A DNA stretch of 64,000 nt from Plasmopara viticola (GCA_001695595.3 MBPM02000004.1:1860001-1924000); one strand, 5' to 3'; positions 32,725-44,500 are shown, numbered from the stretch's first letter. Notes: generated by a model from the sequence alone, not told the origin. Made by a program: numbers and translations.

Positions 32725-35352
32725 TATAAACCCTTTGCCAATCTACTTCGTGCTCTAAATCATCATACTAAGAGCACAGTTTCTTTTTATATCCCTGGAC
32801 TCCTACTAGTCTTCACGTAAGGAAGCGCGAACTTTGTACGATTTGTCGACATGCAAGAAAAGCGCGAGCATTGAGGTGTTCGATGACCTCTCTTACCGAA
32901 GCGGTACTCCGACGTCGCTGTCTGCGCTTATAGGCGCTGAGTCTGAGTCGGGTCGACCCTATGGCCATCAAGAATATCTTTGGGGATGAGGTGGTGAGCA
33001 ACACTTTTCGGTAGAAGTGAAGTCGTCTGACAGTCCCCCTTCTCCAGAATACCGCAGATGGACAATCTTTTAAGATTTAATGCTGTGTGGAAAGAAGCCG
33101 TTCGCACAAATGTGGAGTGACTATGACTTTCCAAAGCATTGCTGCGCGGAGCCGGGTAGCTGACACCTTCTTCCTTTACTCGCCAAATAACATCAGGAAT
33201 GTGCTTATCTAGCCGCAGTGTGCCCAAAATTAATTCACATCAAGGACAAAAAATGACCTGTGCTTAACATTCTTGACGAGAATAGATAGATCCTATATCC
33301 GTAAAGGGTGTGTACTTGTACATCAAAGATAGTTTACAACCATTTCTTCAGCCTGTCGAATAAGGACCGGCTTGTTTCTTTGCTCTCTTTGAACGTCAGT
33401 CACCTTCGTTTAGATGACTCAACTAAGGTTTCCCGGCCTTGTACACTTGCATGTGCTTATAGCAGTTCTATGCTGTTGTTTTTCTTGTGAAGAAAGCAGT
33501 CAAGCTCCCAGAGATTAAGTTCTTATGGTGATTATTAACCACACTCATATCGTAAGGATTTTTTCCCCTCAGTATGGCGCTGCGACCCTACTCGTGACCA
33601 GAATTTTCCGACTCAAAGGTCCTCCGAATTTGACAATATTTTTTGTGTCGCTTCCCATTGAGAGAGAAGCTTTTGCTTACCACGGGAATAGCAGCGGATA
33701 GTGCATTGCTCGACATCATTTGAGTTTACTGAGACTGGACCTGTGTCAGTAAGCTCTTTCTTGAGAGCGAAGAGGTTGGTCGACACCCGAAAAAACTCTA
33801 GAAGTATTATTTTCTTTTCGAAGCGAGGCTTCAAAATCTATTTTATAAGACAACCTTGTCTTGTTGATAGACACGACTGCTAAATACGCCAAATTAAGCG
33901 CTTTTGAAGTGGGTGAATTAGCGCCACCACCTGCGGGCTTAGCGTTATGTAGGTGGGTAGTAGAGCACCATCAGTGCGAGGAACAATCCTGCATCCGGGT
34001 AACATGGGTTTGCCATAACGAAGTAGCGCCAAAAGCGATTAGCATAGCTTTTCGAGCAGAGAACAAGGATGCGATACGAATTTATTCTTTTGGTGTTGCG
34101 ACAAACACCGAGGTCGACAAAGAAATTCTTTTACTGGTAGTCATCATGAAACAGTAACAGAAGTATCAGAGCGTCGAGACCCAAAGGACTCTAAGCTTTA
34201 CGTCATAACTAGTTGAGGGGTGGTGCTACTACAGATAGAAACTTCTCCTGAGGATACTGATACTAATAGATTATTTTTTATAGACGAATATGCCTCGAAG
34301 TACTTTAAGCTAAGCGCCAAAATTAACAAAGAGATGGTGCTACTTTTAATGAAAACTCTTCTTGAGGATATTGTCGTTTTTCTTAGACAATGCCGACTGG
34401 TCGGATTGCTGGATCAATATTTGTCTTTCATTACCACACATTTTTTAAAGTTCTCTTCAGTACATATTCAAAATTTAGTTAAGTGCTCCGTATTTAAGCG
34501 TACCGATAAGGTGGGTTCGGTTGACCATACCGTGACTGATAGTGCTCATTGCCACAGCCATATTGATACAACGCCATCCGTGCGCTGAGCAAAGAGATGA
34601 TTTAGATCAATGACGCAACTTTACCAGCAATTATTTGTCTAAGTCGATCTTTTTAATATAACAGCCGAAACAATCGAATACACCAAATCTTACGGAACGG
34701 AAAAGTGTGGGTTTTGAGCAGTCGAACAGTCTTATACTTTCCTACAAAGAAAGTTATTCTCAATACAGCTTGAACACCTTTCGCTTATACGGAAGGAGAT
34801 CGATTTGATTGGGTCCCATCCCGAGGGTCTCAAAGGGTTGAGGTCACCCGTTAACGCCACGACCTAACCACCAGTGCCGACTTTAAGATCAATCTCAAGC
34901 GTGCACCATAGGTCGCGCAGTAGCTGGTGCCTATTATGAAGAAGATGCAAGACTGAAGCATATGCGGCCTTCAAATGCGCTTTTGATCCGCCAAGGCCAT
35001 TGACACTCCAATGTTGAGGGCATCGTATATCAAAGACGCCTTCACAGGGGCCAAAAGCTTCATGTGAAGTGGTAAAAAATTTCCGCTTTACAAAACTCGT
35101 GAGAGCAGCTGGAATTTTTTGATCAAAGGTTGCTGCGATTTTTTTAGAAGCATCACGTAAGTCATAGTCTTTTGGGCGCACATTGGGTGATCTCATATTT
35201 TTGCTTTAGTCTTACAATCTCGGCGCTTGGCGTAACTGTCAACGATCAGACATCGCGGGTGTGAATCATCTCCAACTAGCTAAGTAAGCATACATTACTC
35301 TTGGTTTATAAACGTAATGATGTTTTGTGAAATGCTCTTGGCTTTTGGGTTT

Positions 35353-35423
35353 CACGATTCAATAGAAAATTGTTTTTTGGAATTTTCGCGCAATCCCAAA
35401 AAACAATTTCCAATTGAATCGTG
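35353..35423. repeat. Inverted repeat with 28-bp arms
   Basis: Arms 35353-35380 (CACGATTCAATAG...TTTTTTGG) and 35396-35423 are complementary over 28 bp with two mismatches, separated by a 15-base loop. The geometry resembles a small-RNA precursor hairpin or a foldback element. Confidence 0.85.
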
Positions 35424-35847
35424 GTGGTAGAAGTGCTGGGGAGCCCTGATGCTATTTGTAAATGAGGTGTAAACTACTCTTGCCCTTGACTTATTATGAC
35501 TCCGGTTAAACGGAACTTATGGGGTGCAGGATAAGAAGCGCATAACCATTTTAAAGACGCGCTAGAGCAACCCTTGTTCTCAGCGCATGATATGTTCGTA
35601 CATGCCATGCAAAGATGGCTTTCTAAGAGCCATCGCGGCGTGCAAAGGAGAAAGTAGTGTATTCGACCCGACATTGTAAGACCTGTTGCTTAGCAAGTGA
35701 GATTCTCGATCTCACGCGTGTGCGTATCACCAGACGCTGTGCACGTGAATTTGTCAAGGCGAAGAGAGAAGGTTTTACATGGCCTTCTTTGCTCAAGATG
35801 ATTTGTGTCAAGCAAATCACTGCTGTCTCGCCACTCATGAAGCACAT

Positions 35848-35878
35848 ACATCCTTTGTTGCGATGCAACAAAGGATGT
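35848..35878. repeat. Perfect 14-bp-arm hairpin
   Basis: ACATCCTTTGTTGC (35848-35861) and GCAACAAAGGATGT (35865-35878) are exact reverse complements around a 3-base GAT loop. There is no T-run or gene end that would make it a terminator. Confidence 0.9.
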
Positions 35879-36540
35879 CCAGATATTGATCTTGGTGTTG
35901 TTGACATTTGAGTGCCGAAATAATCTTTTTTCGGCTGGACTTGCAACGCTAAATGACGAGGCAACTCACAATCTCTTTCTCTACGTGTTCGTTCATCATA
36001 ATGTCAAACTGAGTTTTGCTTGAAGTTAAAAGAGTGATATTTGCATCTCATCCTATCCTTAAAAGTAATCTAAGCCTTTGTAGGAGAGGATGTAAGGAGT
36101 CGTTACATAATCTAAGCGTTTTGTCAAAATGACTTCCTGTTAGAATGAGCAGGCTCTTGGTGCTTGACAGGCACCCCACCGAGTTTTTGTATGTAGAAGA
36201 TAAGACCCACACACTTCCTTGCTGTATATAATTTGTAGCGAGCATTCCACTGCAGTCTATTGCACACTTTTATCTTCAAGACCAGAGTTTGTAAACAGTC
36301 GGAAAGCCAAAATTGCGAAAATTGCCTCATATACTCCGTCATCTGGCTTGCCTTTCAGATCCAGTATCTTCTCTAGCATTTCTAATGACGCTGATAAGAG
36401 TAATAATTGTCTGTGACCCTCCTTTGTACAAGGTGCTGCTTGACCCCGTCGAACCCCAGGGAACAATATGAGTGTTGACAAGCAAAATCACTAATTAAAT
36501 ATCAAATTGTAAATAGCATCGTACTACGGAAAATTTAGTC

Positions 36541-36768
36541 ATGACCGGGTCAGTCAAATGTCGAAATTGTAGCCACACCTTATTTTTTGCTCCAGCTTTA
36601 TCGCTTTATTTTCTAAAATGCTATTTGTTAAGAAGACAGCTTTATCAACGTATAATTTTTGTGCCGGTCAAAAGCCTCGGCACGGCAAATGGAGATTACG
36701 AGATTTATACATATCTTTCTTTCTGCCGTGGTTGCAATAAAGGACGTTTTATAAGAAGAAAAAATTAA
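36541..36768 (+). CDS. Small reading frame with two CxxC motifs (possible zinc-binding protein)
   Basis: An ATG-led frame of 75 residues. It begins MTGSVKCRNCSH and has a second pair near its end, FCRGCNKGRF, about 52 residues later; a basic tail (RRKN) follows. Two CxxC pairs at this spacing are the pattern of Yippee/Mis18-like zinc folds, but the residues between them (including a hydrophobic ALSLYFLKCYLL stretch) do not let me assign the family. It stands alone in a gene-poor region, is AT-rich and could be a chance frame or the remnant of a longer gene. Confidence 0.25.
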   Translation: MTGSVKCRNCSHTLFFAPALSLYFLKCYLLRRQLYQRIIFVPVKSLGTANGDYEIYTYLSFCRGCNKGRFIRRKN

Positions 36769-38479
36769 AAAAATAAATAATAAATTTACCTGAGCTACCG
36801 GTCGTCTGCTGGTAAAACAAATCACGACTGAGCTAAGTAACTACACTCCAGACCTTGTCGCTGACTAAGCCTTCCAGGCCTGTCATTTAGCTCACCACAA
36901 CAATTATTAAGGGTTACATTGTCTCTTGTTTAAACACTACTTGCACGAGATCTTGTAGCAGAGCCACGGCATCACTTTTCCGCTCTTACGAAGACATCAA
37001 TCATTACCCTCGTGGCAGTAACCATTGCTTAGTGACATATTTTCTTGTGCCTCGCATGAGCTTCAACCTCCATCCGGTAGGACTTTGGTTGTGTGTCATC
37101 AAGCACCACGTCAAAGTATATTTTATGGTTGTTATTTAACATGGACATTCTCCAGGGATCTCTGAGCCCAACATTAATACACCCAAAAGCGACCGATGTT
37201 TTTATATCTTCAAAAGGACCTCACATCTTTGTCAAGTCCCCCCCCTGCGGTATTGTCAGCTTTTGCCAAGACCTCAGTAGCTTCGACATCTATTAATTTG
37301 TGGCTTTAATGTCTCTGGCAGTGCCTCGGGCTGAAGCGTTATTTTATTGGTGCGAACTTTAATGTGATTATTCTTGTTTTGGTCAATTGCGGGATTGTTC
37401 GTGGCACCCGGAGATCAAAGGAGAATTTTATTTCATTCCCTCCCCGCAATGTTCAGCTATCCGCGATTGGTGTAATTTTGCTCCGAGCCTGCGGTTCTAT
37501 GCTGCCCATTCTATCTTCCAATTTGGTGTAACTCGATATAGGAAGTTAGATTTTGGTTGTTATCTTACACCTGCGGCACGGTGGTATTTACTGTATCTTG
37601 CGTACTTGTTCTCTTCCTTGCAGAACTCTTCTTTTGGTGTTATCCCTACACCCGTGGACCTATCTACCCGAAGTTTAAACATTGTCTTAACGTTTGTGGC
37701 AGTCAGTGCTGCCAACAAGGCCTTATAATCAAACAAGAAAGGTCACAACGCCTCTCTCGAGAGATGTCAGTATTTTAATACGTCTTACAACTGGGTTCCA
37801 ATCATGTAGCTTAATATTCCTGCTCAAAAATGTCATTCACATAATTGAGATCGAAGAATTACTCTTCAAAACTCTAACCTGTTCCAGCAAAGTTTGATCA
37901 CCCGCATCGAAAGTTTTAAAGAACATCGTCACGGAGACATCAGTATGTTCGACAGCTTTCGCATTTACTCTGGCATGCAACCTCTCAGACATTCTGTCGA
38001 ATAAAAGCTACTTAAAACAGAGGTGGAAGGGAGCATGACACATTGATGACCCGAACCGCGTAAATGGAAGGCTAGCACGGGAGGCCTTACTTCACCGATT
38101 GATTTAAAGCTCATGCTTTCCAAACCACGGAATGCATAAGATCTTGTCACACTTATTAATGTTAAAAACAACCAATGACTTTGTTCTGTCGAAATCCTAA
38201 AATTTGCAGCCAAGCCTACAGGGTGTCTACGACAGCTCGATCAGCTTGTCGAAGTTAACGCTACATATAAGCGCATTAGCTATCCTTCTTTAGCGGACCG
38301 CAATAATAATTATAGGCGGTTAGATTTTGTTTTAATATAAACGATTGATATTTTTTTTTAATACTTTTTTTCTTTGGGATATAATTTCGTTGTACCAGGC
38401 AGTTAAATTGCAAAGTTTAAGTAAGATAAAAATAAGGGAGAATGGAAAAAATATATCCTTTTCAAAACCAATGAAAAAA
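36769..38479. other. Intergenic, no supported feature
   Basis: A T-rich stretch of 1.7 kb. A 113-residue plus frame at 37387-37728 begins at TTG, is rich in Phe and aromatic residues and has no recognisable family, so it is treated as chance. I see no repeat or RNA gene. Confidence 0.4.
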
Positions 38480-38805
38480 CTTCGGAAAAGGTTGGGGTGA
38501 CGCCGTCCTTCCAAGCGCGGAGGCTAAATGCTCGCGCGCTTCGGGCAGGTGCTTTCGGGCATCTGAAGGTCTCTAACAAGTCTCACTCTCGACGCGACGG
38601 TCTCCAACACCAGGGCGCCACCTGGGCTCTTACCAAGTCAGAGATAAACAAAATAATGGAATACCCTCACGACCTCGGTGCTGGCTGCACTGCCCGGCGA
38701 ACAAGACTCGACGTATGCGGACACCACTCTATGCCGTGGACTAGCCAAACTGAGCCTAGCGCGTGCATAACTTGGCAACGCGATAACGTAATACAATATT
38801 ATACA
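38480..38805 (+). mobile_element. LINE (non-LTR) deletion derivative, short copy
   Basis: This 326-bp unit shares both ends with the larger copy at 54002-55149: a 5' end beginning TTCGGAAAAGGTTGGGGTG and a 3' end reading GCAACGCGATAACGTAATAC plus a short AT-rich tail. In between it keeps only a 22-base internal block (38622-38643) of the larger copy, next to about 28 unrelated bases. It is flanked by AATGAAAAAA at 38470-38479 and 38806-38815, probably a 10-bp target-site duplication. It codes for nothing and was presumably mobilised by an intact relative elsewhere. Confidence 0.8.
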
Positions 38806-39304
38806 AATGAAAAAAAATATATTTAAATGAAAAAAGTTTACCTTGAATTACAACTTTTTCACCAAAATGAAAAATATGGAAATAAAAACAAAAATATACC
38901 TATCTCACATACCTATGTTGTTGTGAAGCTCTTGAAAAACAGGGCATGCGGCATTTATTGAGCTCAAAGAAAAAGTGTTTCTGCGGGCAGCAATTGGTTA
39001 TATTGAAGAAAGTTCATGCGTTTGCTCCATACGCATTACGCGGCATGGCACTGCATGGCACTTTTCTATAGAAAAGGTTACGGTGTGCCGTTGGTGGTGT
39101 GTTTCAAAATGGGAACAATGAGATTTAGATTGCTGCAGTCGCATTCATCAGCAGTGAGACTAAATCAAAGTAGGCGTGATTCATCAAGTTCCTATTCCAT
39201 CATTTTCCTGTGCTTCTAGCCTTCGTAATATCTGATTGTGACACGGAATTAGTGCCAGCAATGAAAGAAAATGGCAAATAAATGTCACGTTTTTTTGCTT
39301 ACGT

Positions 39305-40120
39305 CACCTTATGAAAAGTTTTAAGCTAAAACTTAGGAACAAGAAGTTGAAGGAACATGCATGGGGCGTAGCTCGTGCACTGACCAGGTGACCGTACGAA
39401 GCCATAGAAGAAGACCTGATGAAGCTAAATTGCGAGGCAGTTGAATGGCTAACTTTGACTATGGATAGTGGCCCATTACCCATAGTCCATGCTCACGATT
39501 TGAATGCTTACTTTCAAAAACATCGAATCCATATCCAACGCGCTGAAAAACATCCTTGAAATACCGACCTTGGATTGTATGATAACAATTGAACGTTACG
39601 TCAGTACGAAGTGGCTCAATCTTGGTGGACTAACCAAATGATGGGGTGTGGTTGCGTCTCGTGCTACCAGTTGCATCTTTAAATGTTAAAATTGTACAAG
39701 GAAACAATTTAAGTATGCCCAAGTTCAACTGCATCGTTTGCTGTGTCAGTTCAAATTAACAAGCCAATGGAGTATGCTGTTGAGTTTAATAGTACCAGTG
39801 GTGCGGTCATGTGAAGGATATGTATGCTCCATGTCGACACCGTATAGCAGCACGTGCAGAATTCTTATTTGGGGATATGTGGTCAATCAAAACGTATCTA
39901 CTTGCCTACGATGAAGCACTCGAAGTAAAGCCATTGTGACAAAAAGTGTACTGATTAAGAGTGAGCATCTTCCACCAAATCCGTCCAAAAGAAAAGATCA
40001 AACTTAAAAAAGCGAATCGAATTACAGCATGCTACATTAGACGTTGACGTGCCATAAAGTGTTCATCGATGCGGCAGCTGTGGTCAAGTGAGACACAACA
40101 TACGTCGATGCACCAATAAC
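39305..40120 (+). pseudogene. Mutator-like (MULE) transposase fossil
   Basis: Three frame-shifted pieces follow the order of a MULE transposase C-terminal half. From 39305: a HLMKSFKLKLRNKKLKE block followed by AWGVARALT, matching the NFK-x-KF...L...FW.AARA region. At 39519-39616: NIESISNALKNILEIPTLD followed by IERYVSTKW, matching the conserved '(N)xxESxNxxLK...RELP' segment. At 39802-39938: CGHVKDMYAPCRHRIAA, the second half of a SWIM zinc finger (the first Cys pair is lost in a frameshift). At 40061-40120: RCGSCGQVRHNIRRC, a terminal zinc knuckle. Stops and shifts between the pieces show it is dead. The catalytic DDE half was not found upstream, and I did not find terminal inverted repeats. 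Confidence 0.75.
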
Positions 40121-41330
40121 GCGCAGCATATAGTTATGTTGTCACATTTACTCCCGTGCTTTCTATATGATCACGAATGAGTGCTGGCGACAGGTTTCGT
40201 CAATTTGTATGCATTAATTTACGTACAACATCACTTTGCTCCAGCTCTTTTGCTTTAAGCGCACGTCGAGCATCCCGCGAGAAGATTAATCAATGTAACA
40301 TCACATGTGTGCGCGACAAATTGTGCCGGAGGTCCAAAGCTTTTTCAAACGCAAATGGAACCATAAATGAACATGATGCATTTGAACAAACAGATTAATA
40401 TCGGCGAAGCGGCACCAATCGCGAATAGTTGTAAAAGCTCACGTAATGTAGTCGCTTTAAGTAAGCACATATGCACGGCAAACACGGCGATTGTACTCAA
40501 CAACCGCGCGTTTAACATTTTCTCGACTCTCGATAACTCAGGTGAAAAAAAAGTCATCTCATTTGAAAAACTTACGTCGGATTCCTCTTTTTCCACCCGC
40601 GTCTCTCCCACCATGTCTTCTCTCGTCGTCGTTTTATCGACTGTTGTAGTTATGATAATGTTTGTGCCAACCACAAAGCAAAGTTTCCTATGCCACGTAT
40701 TCTTTCATTCACTCCACAGCACCGTACCTTCTTCGGTAATAATATCACTGGCTCAACCTCATTTTGCCCTATTCGCCGAACTTCCAACGTCCTTCATCCC
40801 TACCAGGATTTCATAGGACTTCCATACTAGCTGTATTAAGGTGGACTTACTGACTTTATTGTGGGTTAAAGTGTACTTAGTAGTGCCGACTTACGCCAAG
40901 ATTTTGAGCAGTATACACACTATCTGTCCAGTCTATGTAGTGACTCCCATATTTGTAACAAGTGCATTTAAACACGCGCCATCTCTCTGTTTGCATTGCA
41001 TTTCGATTATCTCTTCAAGGCTCTTATGCGGTAAAATTACTATGTTAAGGTATAAATTCTCTATTTCACATTTTTTACATGTATATTTTTGCCAGTTTTG
41101 AAGAAATATCTAATGCTGGGTAATTTTCTTTGCTTTTCATCATTTTTTTGGAGGAGTATTGTTTCCATTTAATTTAAAAAAGGTACATTTTCCTTATTCT
41201 CCCTACAAGTATTACTTGTAAGCACCATTAGCTTGGAAACTCCGATCTTGTACCAATGTTCACAGAAGATAAATCTAAATGGATTATATAAAAATTAAAA
41301 TTAATGACATTTAATTATAAAAAGATGTAG
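40121..41330. other. Intergenic, no supported gene
   Basis: Open frames overlap on both strands at 40345-40816; neither has a recognisable family, and the minus frame can only start at GTG or at an internal ATG. The minus frame predicts two hydrophobic stretches. Not called. Confidence 0.35.
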
Positions 41331-41398
41331 CTCAATGGTCGAGCGGGAACATAATCCTAATGCTGTAGGTTCGAATTCTATGGTCATTATTGAGTTGA
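41331..41398 (+). pseudogene. Decayed tRNA-Met(CAT)-like sequence
   Basis: The D-arm is intact (GCTC-AATGGTC-GAGC, 41340-41354), T8/A9 are present, and the T-arm (GTAGG-TTCGAAT-TCTAT, 41375-41391) folds with two G-U pairs. The anticodon region reads GGGA-ACATAA-TCCT, giving CAT in a loop one base short. The acceptor arms pair in only about five of seven positions. It is probably a dead tRNA gene, a tRNA-derived SINE head or a mitochondrial insert. Confidence 0.5.
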
Positions 41399-41461
41399 AA
41401 ATACTGATAGTTTAGTAGACTATTGCCGTAAACCTGACTTGGCTATTCGACCTCAATAAAA

Positions 41462-41520
41462 TAATAATTTTCCATGACAGGATTCGAACCTACAACCTAA
41501 TGGTTAACAACCAAATCAAA
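41462..41520 (-). pseudogene. tRNA-Asn(GTT)-like 3' half, inverted relative to the tRNA-Met remnant
   Basis: On the minus strand an anticodon arm with loop TTGTTAA (anticodon GTT) is followed by GTAGG-TTCGAAT-CCTGT, a good T-arm. No D-arm or 5' acceptor can be found upstream, so only the 3' half remains. It faces the tRNA-like remnant at 41331-41398 across about 64 bp. Confidence 0.45.
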
Positions 41521-44500
41521 TCCCCAAATCTTTTCAAAAAACAGGTGATTAGATCTTAATTACGTATGTCGGCGCTTAAAAAACGAAGGGAACAGCTCAC
41601 TTGCGTGTACAAAAAGTAGTCCACCGCTGCTGAATTCTTATTTAAGTGATAATGAGCTTTCGAGAGGCTCATGACTCTTTACAGAGACGTGACATCCAGT
41701 CATCATATCATGTGTATCAAATGCACACCTACCATAAGAACCAAGCTGAAGCGTTTCACCTTTAGCGTTATCCTGGGTCTGGAGACGAGGCTTCTACTAG
41801 TATCTCTTTATAGCGTTTGGATTTATATAACGTTCACTTTGTTACCTTCTTTTGACACTACCATGTGCCCTATAGTTACCGCAGCCAAAAGAGTGGATGT
41901 TACTTTACTCAGCAGCGCTGGCGTCCATTGTAGACTAATTTGGGTCAGCGGGCCCACATACACCTCTTGCAGATTGAGGAAATGCCTATTCACAGAATTA
42001 TTTGAGAAACGAAACTAATTAAGGCTATACCCTTCTTGGCTTACATTTACATCTGCGGGACACCCCCTGTAGGCTGAAAAGCCAGCCATCCACCGCACAT
42101 TTGAAGGAACTTACCTGTTTGTGGCTATACTTTGCTCGGTATACACTTTATTATATCTCTAATCGTCTTTCCTGCACGAAAAAGCGTTGGGTGCGAGGTC
42201 GACCAGAGAGCTATGCCCTAGTGAGGAATTCCTTAGTTCATAAAAATGCTTACGAAAAATTTTCTTGCTAGCAGATAGATCTGAACCTAGCTGGAGGATT
42301 TGTTAATTTTAATTATACCTCGTATGCTCTTGATACCCAAAAGTCTCAAGTAAAGTGGTATTCTGGATAAGCAATCAGCTTTCATTCTGAAGTTTTGTGC
42401 AAAAGAGAGTGCAAATGCCGCGAAAGCATGATTGACCGTGATTGCGACCGCTTAAGCGACCCTTCTTAATCAAACAGTAATATTTAAATCTTCTTACAAA
42501 CGATACAACCCTCAAGTTTTACCGGCTCAAGTCCCACAGTAGGTGCCCTCGTAGCCTGCAGATTAGTCGCTCCTTCAGGTCTATAGAAGCCAGCAAGTTC
42601 CAGCATCACAAATTGCGTGATTCAATCCATATCGAAACCATTTGCGAGGGCCAGTGATGAAAATGTCCCGCGCAAACGTTGAATACGAGTGTTGCGAGGT
42701 GCGACGGAGTTATAACATGTCTTGCACGGAGATTGCATGCAGCAAGATCTAGGAACTATCGTTGAGGTCTTAAGAATAAGAAAGGTTCATTTGTTTTACT
42801 CTAAAGATTGGTTTATTTTGTACAATATTAATGTAACTCAAAATCAATTTGGGATCGCTAGTAAAATAAGGGCAAAGATTTATCTCATTTTCAGTAGCTT
42901 TTAATACCATATTCTGCAAAGCATTTAAAGTACAAGTTGAGTGCCTTTCATGCACCAAAAGCCGCCTTCTTTTGAAGCGTAAAATAGCATTTACTAATTG
43001 TAATGAAATGGCCCTTTCAATATTCTGTGGAATGTATATGCTCATCTGCTGAGCCGTGTTAAAGTGAAAGACAAGTGCTACGTGCAAGAGACATCAAGGA
43101 GGAACAGCAGGTAGAGCCTCGGAATTGTATAAAAAAGTCCAGCTTAGACATGGGTCTCCTGTTAGTAAGTTTTAACTTTCGATCAGTGAAGAGCAAACGA
43201 CCTTTTTCTCGTTGAAGCAGCTTTCTTTTAATGAGAGAACATTGACATCCTATCATTACAGCACACTGTTCAGGAAAACAATATGGCCAGCAGCAGGGAT
43301 AGCGTAGTCGGCAAGCTGACAGCAGTTTTCTGAATCAGATTTTGCAGAGAAAAATATGCGGCTGCAGAGCGAGCGCAGTCGGCAAGCTGCAGCTTAGTAC
43401 CTAGCGATGGAGCAACTGCAGAGGTATCACGGAAAACAAGAATGAATAAATAGAAAAGCTTCTGGGATTTCCGGAGTAATACAAGAACCAGCTGCACCTA
43501 AAAGGTATAAACGACGCACTTCATGCCCCAATATAGCAGTACAAACAGCTATTAATGACACATAACATTCGTTTGCTTATGGCGCTGGGAGGAGTGGGAC
43601 ATTAGGTGCACGGTGCTAAAAGTTCGCGAGGGGGAAATTGCTCTCGCAGCTTGGTGAGATCAGGCTCAAGGAATAGGGTTTGTACAGCAGCCGCGTGAGA
43701 AAGTAATTTTTAATAAATTGTCACACCTCATCTGACTTTTGCTGTGGGTGAAATCTTTAAATCCCACCGCTCCAGTTCGCGTCAAGATGTAAAGGCATAG
43801 TGTACAACTACCTGGTGTACGAGTGTAAGGTCTGAGCCTCGGATGAAGGCAACTGAGATATAGAGCAAATACGCCATGCTTTAGAAAAAATTACAGATTT
43901 TTGCTCCGTATGTGCTGAAAAGATCTGTATATGAAGTGACGACGGGTGTGTGAAAAACATATCTATTTGAGAGCTCGCAACCTTGACACCGAAAATCATG
44001 CCACCCACATTCCATTAAACGAAGCCTCACGCGAAAAGTGGCTTGTCACTAAAATTGTATAAATACCGGTCAACAATCACGGTATATTAATAGGCATAAA
44101 AAGAGATAAGAATTCTGCTGTCGCGGTAGCAAATTTTGCCGCTTATAGGTAGGACCAAATTCCACAAGCTTCGTGCAAAAATATCAGCTGTCTTTTGACT
44201 GCAGTGTATATTACACACTTCAATCCATCAATTGTGCGTTTATTGAATTGTCTATTACCTAGATATCTTTTCAGCTTTGCACACACCTCTGTGCAAAGTG
44301 GTCTGTGACCCCGTCCCACGCGTCTATACTCGAAGTCGAAGCGGGTAGTTTTTCTATCCAAGTGTTTGGAGTGGACATAATGGCGTTTACGCATCTATAA
44401 AGCACATTATTGACGGTCCTAAAAATGTTTACTAGATGAGTCTGAGGAAGCAACTGCATTTACGTTTCATCATGCTGTCAAGCGGCTAAATTCATCACGG

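Larger units (their letters stand above)
31506..36540. other. Gene-poor, hairpin-rich region
   Basis: No gene is supported. Four strong inverted repeats (32571-32594, 32659-32724, 35353-35423, 35848-35878) and weaker ones (35697-35715, about 35913-35935) crowd this stretch. A minus-strand word at 32868-32900 reads FGKRGHRTPQC, like half of a retroelement zinc knuckle. Open frames at 33.86-34.16 kb and 34.22-34.59 kb contain degenerate internal duplications but no family I recognise. Confidence 0.45.

Noticed and set aside
37387..37728. 113-codon plus frame
   Set aside because: TTG start, T-rich composition giving many Phe and Tyr residues, no family.
40345..40816. Overlapping frames of 110 and 149 codons with hydrophobic stretches
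   Set aside because: No recognisable domain; overlap on both strands and low complexity suggest chance.
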